A stretch of DNA of 10,041 nucleotides from Phycisphaerales bacterium (GTDB taxonomy: Bacteria; Planctomycetota; Phycisphaerae; Phycisphaerales; UBA1924): assembly GCA_016764015.1 (NCBI GenBank), contig JAESSR010000305.1, forward strand, positions 1 to 10,041, in the 5' to 3' direction. The notes beneath the pieces are model-generated. The model made no database searches. It worked only from the letters and a program-made list of their open reading frames with translations, and was not told the DNA's origin. Within the stretch, counting starts at the first letter, position 1. Each line of letters begins with the position of its first letter. This document shows, in pieces, positions 1 to 5,367 of the stretch. The translations under genes were made by a program, and so were the position numbers.

Positions 1-56
1 CCCCCCCCCCCGCTGTGGTATGGTCGGCATAGTTCGATAATACAAAGGAGTTTTCA

Positions 57-377
57 ATGCACACAACAGTTCGCTCGTTCATCGTCCCGCTCGTTGCCGG
101 AGTTATCGCAATATCATCCATATCCTATTCCGCATACGGACAAGATATCGGGAATCCCATTCCGAAGGGTGGTTGTCTGGAGGGAACCGCCAACTGTGCA
201 AAGCTTGTGTGCCACAACTGTGGAACAATTCCAGGACCAACCTATATCTTCTGCAGCGGAGGCCTTGATGCTTGCTGCTGTGCGACCACAGGCAATGTCC
301 CAACCTTAGGAACATGCCAATGCCAAACAAGTGGTTATTGTTTAACGCCACCATCTGGAACTCAGTGTCAAAACTGA
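57..377 (+). CDS. Small secreted cysteine-rich protein, unknown family
   Basis: I do not recognise this 106-residue protein. The start is well supported by AAAGGAG at 44-50, six bases before the ATG. Residues 1-28 form a signal peptide: R6, a hydrophobic stretch at about 8-24, and a plausible signal peptidase I site after A26-Y27-G28. The mature part is only about 78 residues yet holds all 12 cysteines (40, 47, 52, 55, 66, 73, 74, 75, 87, 89, 95, 104), including a CCC triplet, so it is probably a disulfide-stabilised exported domain with up to six bonds. It contains no tryptophan. Methylamine dehydrogenase small subunit MauA also has many cysteines and needs MauE, but lack of Trp rules out its tryptophan tryptophylquinone cofactor. 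It is first in a four-gene unit with a MauE-like gene, which suggests, without proving, assisted disulfide formation. Base composition is AT-rich relative to the right half of the window. Confidence 0.75.
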   Translation: MHTTVRSFIVPLVAGVIAISSISYSAYGQDIGNPIPKGGCLEGTANCAKLVCHNCGTIPGPTYIFCSGGLDACCCATTGNVPTLGTCQCQTSGYCLTPPSGTQCQN

Positions 378-397
378 TTGCTATTTTCAATAACTGA

Positions 398-1348
398 ATG
401 CTACATATGAAATACACACGAACGATCGCAGGTCTTATTTGCGTAGCTTTCCTATTTGGTGGATATACATGGTGGAATCTCACTCGTGTATCCATTGGAA
501 ACGACTCGGATGCTTATTTAATTAAAAAAATGGTACCAATCTATAAATCGCTGCCCTTTGACAAAGCAGATGATTATGCCTCTGTCCGTGCCGCTCTTGA
601 AAAAGCACAAGTCATTGATCTACTTCCGATCGATGGGTCTGAGGATACTTTTCATCTCGCGTTAACAAAGCGGCTCAAGGACAACCAAGACCCTATCTTT
701 GAGACCCGGATCACCCAGTCAAGGATTGACTCTTTGCTCGATCAGCTTGCTGAGTTGATTTATTACCGCATGATTAACAGAGACCCTAGCGAATACATCA
801 GCATTCGAAAATCACGAGGCGCGGTGGCACCCACAGCCGAAGAGTTGATCGCGAAGGGATGGGGCGAGCTCAGCCCGATGTTTGAGTACTACATTGGAAG
901 GCCTGCAACCTCCGAAGACACCATGGAAAACCTCGTCATCGAAACATTTGATCGATGGCGCGATGAGACTAGCATTGGTGAGCTGCGTGCAATCGCTGCG
1001 GGTGGCGATGGAATTGTTGTATCAGTTGGGCTGATTGACCAATCGTATGACTCAAACATTACACTCTACTCTTCATCGAATATGCTGGGATTGGGCGGAT
1101 GGGGCGGCTCAGCACCGGCTACGGGTGGCACTTTTTTGTTTCCGAAGGAGCCTCTTGACGATCTTCTTGAACAGTATGGAGCACTCCCATACGCCCGCGT
1201 TGGGGTTGTTGTGGATTACACAAGTGCAGATCCACAAGCCATTGTTTTCACATTTCTGTATAATCCGACGATTCAGGATTGGCAGTTCTCTGGTTCATTA
1301 TTTATAAACAGAAAAAATCAAGATGCCCTCACACTCCCCCACTTCTGA
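398..1348 (+). CDS. Hypothetical membrane-anchored extracytoplasmic protein
   Basis: This is a 316-residue protein of no family I recognise. A positively charged start (K5, R8) and one hydrophobic segment at about residues 9-27 indicate a signal anchor or uncleaved signal peptide, placing the remaining ~285 residues outside the cytoplasm. The only cysteine is C15, in the membrane segment. The middle is charged and probably helical (about residues 40-200). A glycine-rich stretch near residues 225-243 precedes a C-terminal part that looks beta-rich. Neither possible start (398 or 407) has a clear Shine-Dalgarno sequence, so translation may depend on the gene 20 bases upstream; starting at 407 would remove three residues. 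Its last 26 bases overlap the MauE-like gene in another frame, implying co-expression. Composition is AT-rich: I counted 21 G/C in the 60 bases from 481. Confidence 0.72.
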   Translation: MLHMKYTRTIAGLICVAFLFGGYTWWNLTRVSIGNDSDAYLIKKMVPIYKSLPFDKADDYASVRAALEKAQVIDLLPIDGSEDTFHLALTKRLKDNQDPIFETRITQSRIDSLLDQLAELIYYRMINRDPSEYISIRKSRGAVAPTAEELIAKGWGELSPMFEYYIGRPATSEDTMENLVIETFDRWRDETSIGELRAIAAGGDGIVVSVGLIDQSYDSNITLYSSSNMLGLGGWGGSAPATGGTFLFPKEPLDDLLEQYGALPYARVGVVVDYTSADPQAIVFTFLYNPTIQDWQFSGSLFINRKNQDALTLPHF

Positions 1349-1859
1349 TCACAATGGGCTAACTGTACTGCGAATAGCGAAGGCAGGCACCATTTTCATT
1401 GCATTGCTGTTCATGGCTACTGCGATTCTCAAAGCACATGACGCCTCCGCATTCCGTGAGGTCCTCGGCTCGCTCTTGAACTATGTTTGGCCTGGCGACA
1501 ACGGCCTTCCTGAACTCATGCGATACCCTGGTGTCAAGATTGTCACCACTCTGGTCATCACTGCAGAAGCGATTATTGCATTCTTGCTGTTCATACCTAG
1601 CACAGCACGAATCGGGCTCAGACTGACATTGGGAACTCTTGTTGCCTTTATAGGAGTGCTCACGATGATTCTTTTTATGCCAAACCCACCGAGTTGCGGA
1701 TGTTTCGGCGGCGCTGGGACATCATCTTCGGATGCAACCACGGATGCGGTGCTCGGTATCGTTCGTAATGTCGCGCTGGTGGTGCTGATTCTCTGGATTC
1801 TCAAATCAACCCGCCAGCCCAGTTTGGCCCCTGAAAGAGCACTCCAAAGCGAGCAATGA
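1323..1859 (+). CDS. MauE/DoxX-like redox-associated membrane protein
   Basis: This 178-residue integral membrane protein has four predicted helices at about residues 18-36, 73-92, 98-119 and 142-161. Before helix 4 it carries the motif PSCGCFGG, with C125 and C127. The layout (lysine and aspartate after helix 1, a glutamate at 82 in helix 2, a CxCFG loop after helix 3) matches the MauE/DoxX group. MauE is known to be needed, with the thioredoxin-like MauD, to mature the disulfide-rich small subunit of methylamine dehydrogenase. No MauD-like or mau structural gene is in this window, so a methylamine role is not supported; a more general role in periplasmic thiol/disulfide chemistry is inferred. 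The start overlaps the preceding gene by 26 bases, and its stop overlaps the next start (ATGA at 1856-1859), strong signs of translational coupling. The natural partner candidate is the 12-cysteine protein at 57-377. Confidence 0.82.
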   Translation: MPSHSPTSDHNGLTVLRIAKAGTIFIALLFMATAILKAHDASAFREVLGSLLNYVWPGDNGLPELMRYPGVKIVTTLVITAEAIIAFLLFIPSTARIGLRLTLGTLVAFIGVLTMILFMPNPPSCGCFGGAGTSSSDATTDAVLGIVRNVALVVLILWILKSTRQPSLAPERALQSEQ

Positions 1860-2620
1860 ATACGCCGAGCCCATCTCGCCCCAGAGCATTCACGGTCGTC
1901 GAACTCCTCGCGACGATCGCCATCATCGCCCTGCTTTTGGGTTTCCTGTTGCCTGCGCTCTCGAGCGCCCGCGCAAGTTCCAAACTTATTCAGCATAAAG
2001 CCAACATACGCGATCTGCTGATTGCGATCGATATGTATGCCGAGACATTTATCGCTACCTATCCGTTTATGGGCGTGCCGGGGCATCCCGAGTTGGGGGT
2101 TGATGAGTTGAATGATCTTGAGCCGCCGGGCTCGGGCATCTCGTTTAACGCGGGGTACTTTGCCGCGAACTCCTTCCACTGGCCAACGGTGATGGTTCGC
2201 GCGGGGTTTGATATCGCGCTGACCGCGTACCCAGACGAAGAACTCCGCCAACGGCTGTCTGATCGGTATCAAGACTCATCGATTCTTGGCACGATCTATC
2301 AAATGACCCATGCAACCGTCTCCACCCCTGCCTATTGGCAACCCGGATTGCCACCCGAGCCGACAGCGACTTATCTGCATGCGATGAAGACGCATCAGCT
2401 CAAGTTCCCCAGCGCCAAAGGCATGCTGCTTGCTATGACGCAGGGGCTCTATGACGACACCGACGACGAGAGTCTTTCATGGATTCTTGTTGGGCTTGGC
2501 GATGGATCTGTGTCAAAGCGAAATAATCCTGAAACACCAACCCTAGAGCCAAGACCCAACGGTGTACTTCCATTCTCAATCCTATCAACAATCGACGGAT
2601 TACAGGGTCGAGATTTTTGA
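1856..2620 (+). CDS. Type II/IV pseudopilin-like protein (N-methylation domain)
   Basis: This 254-residue protein has a short basic leader (residues 1-11, with R8 and R10) followed by the prepilin signature AFTVVELLATIAIIALL. Cleavage by prepilin peptidase is expected between A11 and F12, and the conserved glutamate at mature position 5 is E16. The hydrophobic helix runs to about residue 34 and continues into an amphipathic stretch with the ARASSK pattern common in planctomycete pseudopilins. The rest is a soluble domain without cysteine. Near the C-terminus the GDGSV sequence (about 220-224) resembles the (D/G)G-x-V ending seen in the many planctomycete DUF1559-like and related prepilin-type proteins. 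Such proteins are abundant in this phylum and mostly unassigned. The gene starts inside the stop of the MauE-like gene (ATGA), so it belongs to that unit. Its stop abuts the stop of the opposing gene with no base between them. Confidence 0.85.
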   Translation: MNTPSPSRPRAFTVVELLATIAIIALLLGFLLPALSSARASSKLIQHKANIRDLLIAIDMYAETFIATYPFMGVPGHPELGVDELNDLEPPGSGISFNAGYFAANSFHWPTVMVRAGFDIALTAYPDEELRQRLSDRYQDSSILGTIYQMTHATVSTPAYWQPGLPPEPTATYLHAMKTHQLKFPSAKGMLLAMTQGLYDDTDDESLSWILVGLGDGSVSKRNNPETPTLEPRPNGVLPFSILSTIDGLQGRDF

Positions 2621-2932
2621 TCAATCACTGTTCATCGCATTCATCGGCAGGGTGCCCACGCGTTGCCCGTCTTCGTTCACGATGACGAACATGGGCTCGC
2701 CTGAGACAGAATCAAACCCACCGATCGAGAGTACCTGATTGGCCTGCATCGCTGCATCTGATTGATGTTGAGTGAGCAAGTTGGCGTTGTTCGTCCCCGC
2801 ACTTGCACTCGCCGGGCCGCCATGAGACGCGACAGCGATCACAAAGCCAACCCCGAGCACAGCCGTGCATAGCTTCCAGTATTTGGCCGATTCATCGTAG
2901 ATTGTAGCGGTACTTGAAGTTGATTCTGACAT
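2621..2932 (-). CDS. Small single-pass membrane protein, hypothetical
   Basis: This 103-residue protein has a polar, Ser/Thr-rich N-terminus, one hydrophobic segment at about residues 22-36 (CTAVLGVGFVIAVAS), a low-complexity Ala/Ser/Gly linker and a compact C-terminal part of about 35 residues (GFDSVSGEPMFVIVNEDG) that looks like two beta strands with a turn. I recognise no family. I chose the ATG at 2930-2932 because GGAG (plus-strand CTCC, 2939-2942) lies six bases upstream. The frame is open further upstream with an ATG at 2957-2959 and a possible start near 3016, but neither has a convincing ribosome site and the added residues look like leader sequence. Part of the chosen ribosome site lies in a hairpin (2941-2966), and an intrinsic terminator lies further upstream on the same strand, so expression may be controlled in the leader. 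Confidence 0.65.
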   Translation of the reverse strand: MSESTSSTATIYDESAKYWKLCTAVLGVGFVIAVASHGGPASASAGTNNANLLTQHQSDAAMQANQVLSIGGFDSVSGEPMFVIVNEDGQRVGTLPMNAMNSD

Positions 2933-2940
2933 CTCGTTCT

Positions 2941-2966
2941 CCAGCGTAGGGTGGTCCATACGCCGG
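2941..2966 (-). promoter_or_regulatory. Leader hairpin overlapping the ribosome binding site
   Basis: On the minus strand CCGGCGTA (2966-2959) pairs with TACGCTGG (2948-2941): eight pairs including one G-U, around a ten-base loop. The last two G residues of the 3' arm are the first two of the GGAG ribosome site of the gene starting at 2932, so the hairpin would partly hide that site. The 5' arm overlaps AACCCGG (2969-2963), which is also complementary to the 3' arm of the terminator at 3025-3033, giving a possible alternative fold. Pairing is seen directly; regulation is inference. Confidence 0.35.
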
Positions 2967-3014
2967 GTTATCGTCCTGAAAGAGGGGCCATTTGAGTGAA
3001 ATACCCCAGATATC

Positions 3015-3048
3015 AAAAAAACAACAACCCGGAGGGTCGTCCGGGTTG
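3015..3048 (-). terminator. Intrinsic terminator upstream of the 2932 gene
   Basis: On the minus strand a perfect 9-bp stem, CAACCCGGA (3048-3040) with TCCGGGTTG (3033-3025), closes a six-base loop. It is followed by TTG and then seven T residues (3021-3015). This is a textbook Rho-independent terminator reading leftward. It sits about 80 bases upstream of the small minus-strand gene, with no protein gene before it on that strand, so it either ends a non-coding transcript from the 3050-3350 region or acts as an attenuator in the gene's leader. On the plus strand the stem lacks a T-run. Confidence 0.7.
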
Positions 3049-3087
3049 GGGTTTGCCTATTGGCAGAGAGAGAAAGAGAGATTGTGA

Positions 3088-3277
3088 ACGACGATCATTT
3101 GGATCGTCGTGGATTCGTGTTTTTCGTCAGCGTCATCGCTGATGCCCGAAAGATACATCAGCTTTTCCCCTGTGCCAGTCTTTCGTCATGTTTTTTTCGG
3201 GCCTTGAGCAAGATGGTCATTTTTTGCCCAAAGAACGCGGTTTTTGGCGTGCGATAATTTCCGCTTTTTTCTTGCGG
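3088..3277. other. Structured intergenic region, candidate RNA element
   Basis: The 423-base gap between the divergent genes at 2932 and 3356 holds no convincing protein gene but many inverted repeats: a perfect 9-bp hairpin ACGACGATC/GATCGTCGT (3088-3096 with 3102-3110); CGTCAGCG with CGCTGATG (3125-3132 with 3137-3144, one G-U on the plus strand); GCTGATG with CATCAGC (3138-3144 with 3156-3162, followed by TTTT on the plus strand); GCCCGAAA with TTTCGGGC (3144-3151 with 3195-3202); CGAAAGA with TCTTTCG (3147-3153 with 3179-3185); and CCGC with GCGG (3261-3264 with 3274-3277). Several compete for the same bases. The sequence matches no riboswitch, tmRNA, RNase P or SRP RNA signature that I can recall. 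Strand is undecided, though the minus-strand terminator at 3015-3048 favours leftward transcription. Confidence 0.4.
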
Positions 3278-3355
3278 AGGCGTATGATTGAAGCCGCGAC
3301 ACACATCATTTGACTCTTGTTTGAATCAAGTCCGTTCCACACAGAAAGCTCCCAA

Positions 3356-4525
3356 ATGACTACCGCAACCGCATCCGACCTCGCCATCAATGGCGGCACC
3401 CCAGTCTTCGACGCCAATGTCCCGTTCATGTCCGTTGGACTCACCGAAAAAGACATCTCGGCAGCGACCGAGGTGCTCAAGTCGGGCATGCTCCGGGCGG
3501 CATCGAAGTGTGCAGCCCTCGAAGAAGAGTTTGCCAAACAATCCGACGCCAAGTTCGGATTGACCTGTGCCAATGGGACTTGCGCCCTGCAACTCGCCTA
3601 CGGCAGCCTCCTCGAACGCGGCGACGAGGTCATCACCCCGGCATGGACATTCATCGCGACGGTTTCGATGCTTGTTGCGGCCGGCGCAAAAGTTGTGTTC
3701 TGTGATGTGCTTGAAGATTCATACCAAGCCGACCCCGCCGACATCGAGCGGCTCATCACACCCAACACCAAAGCCATCGCCATCACGCATCTCTACGGCA
3801 TCCCCGTCGACATCGACGCGATCGAAGCCATCGCCAAGAAGCACAACCTTAAGGTCATCTACGACAGTGCCCAGGCGCACCTCGCCGAGTACAACGGCAA
3901 GGGCATCGGCGCATTCGGCGACGCGTGTACTTACTCGTTCTACGCCACCAAGAACCTGGGCACCGGCGAGGGTGGCATGGTGACGGTCAACGACGAAGAA
4001 CTCGCCAAGAACATGGGCTTCCTTCGCTCGCATGGCGAGACCGGCAAGTACCTCCATGAATCCATCGGGTTCAACTACCGCATGAACGACATCACCGGCG
4101 CGATCGGGCTCTCCAAGCTCGAAACCCTTGGTGCTGAAACCGACCGCCGACGCGCGGTTGCCAATATCTATGCCGATCGCATCGACACCATCGAAGGCGT
4201 GCTTCGCCCTGTCCCAACCAAGGGCTCAAACCCAGCATGGCATCTTTATACCTGCCGGGTCGATCTTGACGCGTTGACCTGCACCCGCGACGAGTTCTGC
4301 AGTGCCCTCAATAAGGAAGGCGTGCCGACGGCGGTGCATTATCCCAAGCCTTTGACCGATCAGCCTGTGTTTGCGGACATCGCCAAGAGCTCCGATGAGC
4401 CTAAGGTCGCCAAGATGCTCTCCACCTGCGTCTTCTGCATCCCGATCCATCCGAAGCTCAGCGACGAGCAGGCGAATGGGGTGTGTGATGCACTCGCCAA
4501 GGTGGCCGCGGCGTTTGGGAAGTAA
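3356..4525 (+). CDS. DegT/DnrJ/EryC1/StrS family PLP-dependent aminotransferase
   Basis: This 389-residue protein has the size and motif order of the DegT/DnrJ/EryC1/StrS sugar aminotransferases, which transfer an amino group (usually from glutamate) to a nucleotide-linked keto-sugar. Visible motifs are NGTCALQLAY (about 73-82, cofactor phosphate region), DEVITPAWTFIAT (90-102), the YDSAQAH block with D170 and Q173 that contact the pyridoxal ring, and SFYATKNLGTGEGG with K199 as the Schiff-base lysine. Further on, GFNYRMNDITGAIG is the family's conserved substrate-side segment. All expected catalytic residues are present. I start at the ATG at 3356; ribosome binding is weak (AGAAAG, 3342-3347), and a TTG at 3317 in frame would add 13 residues with no better signal. 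The sugar substrate cannot be told from sequence alone. It stands alone between a structured gap and its own terminator; nearby O-acetylation genes suggest a role in surface polysaccharide. Confidence 0.93.
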   Translation: MTTATASDLAINGGTPVFDANVPFMSVGLTEKDISAATEVLKSGMLRAASKCAALEEEFAKQSDAKFGLTCANGTCALQLAYGSLLERGDEVITPAWTFIATVSMLVAAGAKVVFCDVLEDSYQADPADIERLITPNTKAIAITHLYGIPVDIDAIEAIAKKHNLKVIYDSAQAHLAEYNGKGIGAFGDACTYSFYATKNLGTGEGGMVTVNDEELAKNMGFLRSHGETGKYLHESIGFNYRMNDITGAIGLSKLETLGAETDRRRAVANIYADRIDTIEGVLRPVPTKGSNPAWHLYTCRVDLDALTCTRDEFCSALNKEGVPTAVHYPKPLTDQPVFADIAKSSDEPKVAKMLSTCVFCIPIHPKLSDEQANGVCDALAKVAAAFGK

Positions 4526-4547
4526 ACGCTCAAACAATCATCAGATT

Positions 4548-4581
4548 CAACGAGCCGCGACCGTGAGGGAGCGGTTTTTTT
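4548..4581 (+). terminator. Repeated terminator element, copy 1
   Basis: A 33-base sequence beginning CAACGAGCCGCGACCGTG (4548-4580) recurs exactly at 5297-5329. AGCCGC (4553-4558) pairs with GCGGTT (4571-4576, one G-U) around a 12-base loop, and a seven-T run (4575-4581) follows, so it probably ends the aminotransferase transcript. The stem is short, which lowers certainty about termination, but the position just after a stop codon is the same for both copies. Confidence 0.65.
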
Positions 4582-4671
4582 GTTGTGATTCTCTGACATT
4601 CAAAAAGAATAGTCCGATTTTCCTGTGGCTTGTAGGTTTCTGCTGTATGTTAAAAGCAGGAGATAATGGTA

Positions 4672-5277
4672 ATGATGAAAAAAACTACATGTGTATTGAG
4701 CGTGCTCGCGTTGGTTGGTTTTCAGGCGCAGGCGGATGTCTTTATCGAAGTGGCACCGACATCAGTCGGGCCCGATGGGATGACCAATGGCGGAGCGGTG
4801 ATGGGATCAACCCAAGCGATGAGTGTCTGGATGTGGAGCGACACGCCGAACACCTCGATCAGGGCCCTCTTGCTTGGGTTGGATGGACGCTCGGCCCAAG
4901 GAATCCCCGGTTCGGGTGGCGATTACGCATTCACCGGGCTTGGGGTTGCCGATCCCGATGATCGTTTCTCGTTCGTGTTCAGCAATGGCATCTTTGCCGA
5001 TCAGAATACGATTACGGATATCTTCATGGTGGCCGAGAACTTTTTCGGAAGCGTCGAGATCCCGACCCCAATGACGAACGCATTCGTGCTCTACACAGAC
5101 TTTGGAGGCACGCCTTGGACTGTTGGCGCAGGGGTGATGCCGACGATTGAAATTGACTGGGGGATAGGCAATGAGGCTCAGACGATCCATACCTATGGCT
5201 GGTACCAGACCCCAACACCTTCGAGCGCGATGACGATCGGGTTTGGACTGGTCATGTGTGGACGACGACGGCGATAA
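4672..5277 (+). CDS. Secreted protein with PEP-CTERM-like sorting tail
   Basis: This 201-residue protein has an N-terminal signal peptide (K3, K4, hydrophobic 7-17, likely cleavage after A19-Q20-A21). Its C-terminus has the three-part sorting signal of PEP-CTERM-like proteins: PTPSS at 181-185, a hydrophobic helix at about 186-196 (AMTIGFGLVMC) and RRRR at the end. Such tails are processed by exosortases and are often linked to exopolysaccharide production. The central region (about 22-180) is Gly/Asp/Thr-rich, probably beta-rich, and matches no enzyme family I know; many planctomycete proteins of this kind are uncharacterised surface proteins. I start at 4672 because AGGAG (4658-4662) is nine bases away; the ATG at 4666 would leave only three. 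The gene ends in the same terminator element as its neighbour. No exosortase gene is in the window. Confidence 0.8.
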   Translation: MMKKTTCVLSVLALVGFQAQADVFIEVAPTSVGPDGMTNGGAVMGSTQAMSVWMWSDTPNTSIRALLLGLDGRSAQGIPGSGGDYAFTGLGVADPDDRFSFVFSNGIFADQNTITDIFMVAENFFGSVEIPTPMTNAFVLYTDFGGTPWTVGAGVMPTIEIDWGIGNEAQTIHTYGWYQTPTPSSAMTIGFGLVMCGRRRR

Positions 5278-5296
5278 ACAGTAAAGCACCTGATAC

Positions 5297-5329
5297 CAAC
5301 GAGCCGCGACCGTGAGGGAGCGGTTTTTT
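5297..5329 (+). terminator. Repeated terminator element, copy 2
   Basis: An exact 33-base copy of the element at 4548-4580, placed 19 bases after the stop of the PEP-CTERM-like gene. AGCCGC (5302-5307) pairs with GCGGTT (5320-5325) around a 12-base loop, followed by six T residues (5324-5329). Flanking bases differ from copy 1 on both sides, so the repeat unit is close to these limits. Confidence 0.65.
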
Positions 5330-5351
5330 CGTGCGTCTTGATCGAATCGGA

Positions 5352-5357
5352 TATACT
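5352..5357 (+). promoter_or_regulatory. Possible -10 box for the MBOAT gene
   Basis: TATACT at 5352-5357 differs from the TATAAT consensus at one base and is the best promoter-like hexamer between the upstream terminator (ending 5329) and the MBOAT start at 5368. Transcription would begin near 5364, only a few bases before the ATG, so the mRNA would be almost leaderless; this fits the absence of a Shine-Dalgarno sequence. No good -35 box is present at the right distance, so the call is tentative. Confidence 0.35.
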
Positions 5358-5367
5358 CTGCCTTCGC

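Noticed and set aside
1..11. Run of 11 C residues at the left edge
   Set aside because: A mononucleotide tract could be phase-variable, but its full length and context lie outside the window, and it is too far (45 bases) from the first start to judge an effect. It could also be an assembly edge artefact.
36..41. GATAAT as a -10 box for the first gene
   Set aside because: It would place the transcription start inside the ribosome site at 44-50, and no -35 box is visible, so the match is probably chance.
57..377. Cys-rich protein as a methylamine dehydrogenase small subunit
   Set aside because: No tryptophan for the TTQ cofactor, and no other mau structural or maturation genes apart from the MauE-like protein.
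103..495. Minus-strand frame of 130 codons across the Cys-rich gene
   Set aside because: Antisense to a gene with a clear ribosome site and signal peptide; no family features.
1481..2272. Open frame on the minus strand (263 codons)
   Set aside because: Antisense to the MauE-like and pseudopilin genes, which both have clear motifs; its product is Arg-rich and shows no recognisable fold.
3065..3081. Purine tract of GA repeats
   Set aside because: Short and imperfect; it may be a leader feature, but nothing links it to a function.
3060..3257. 65-codon plus-strand frame in the structured gap
   Set aside because: No ribosome site before its start, odd composition, and it crosses several inverted repeats that better explain the region.
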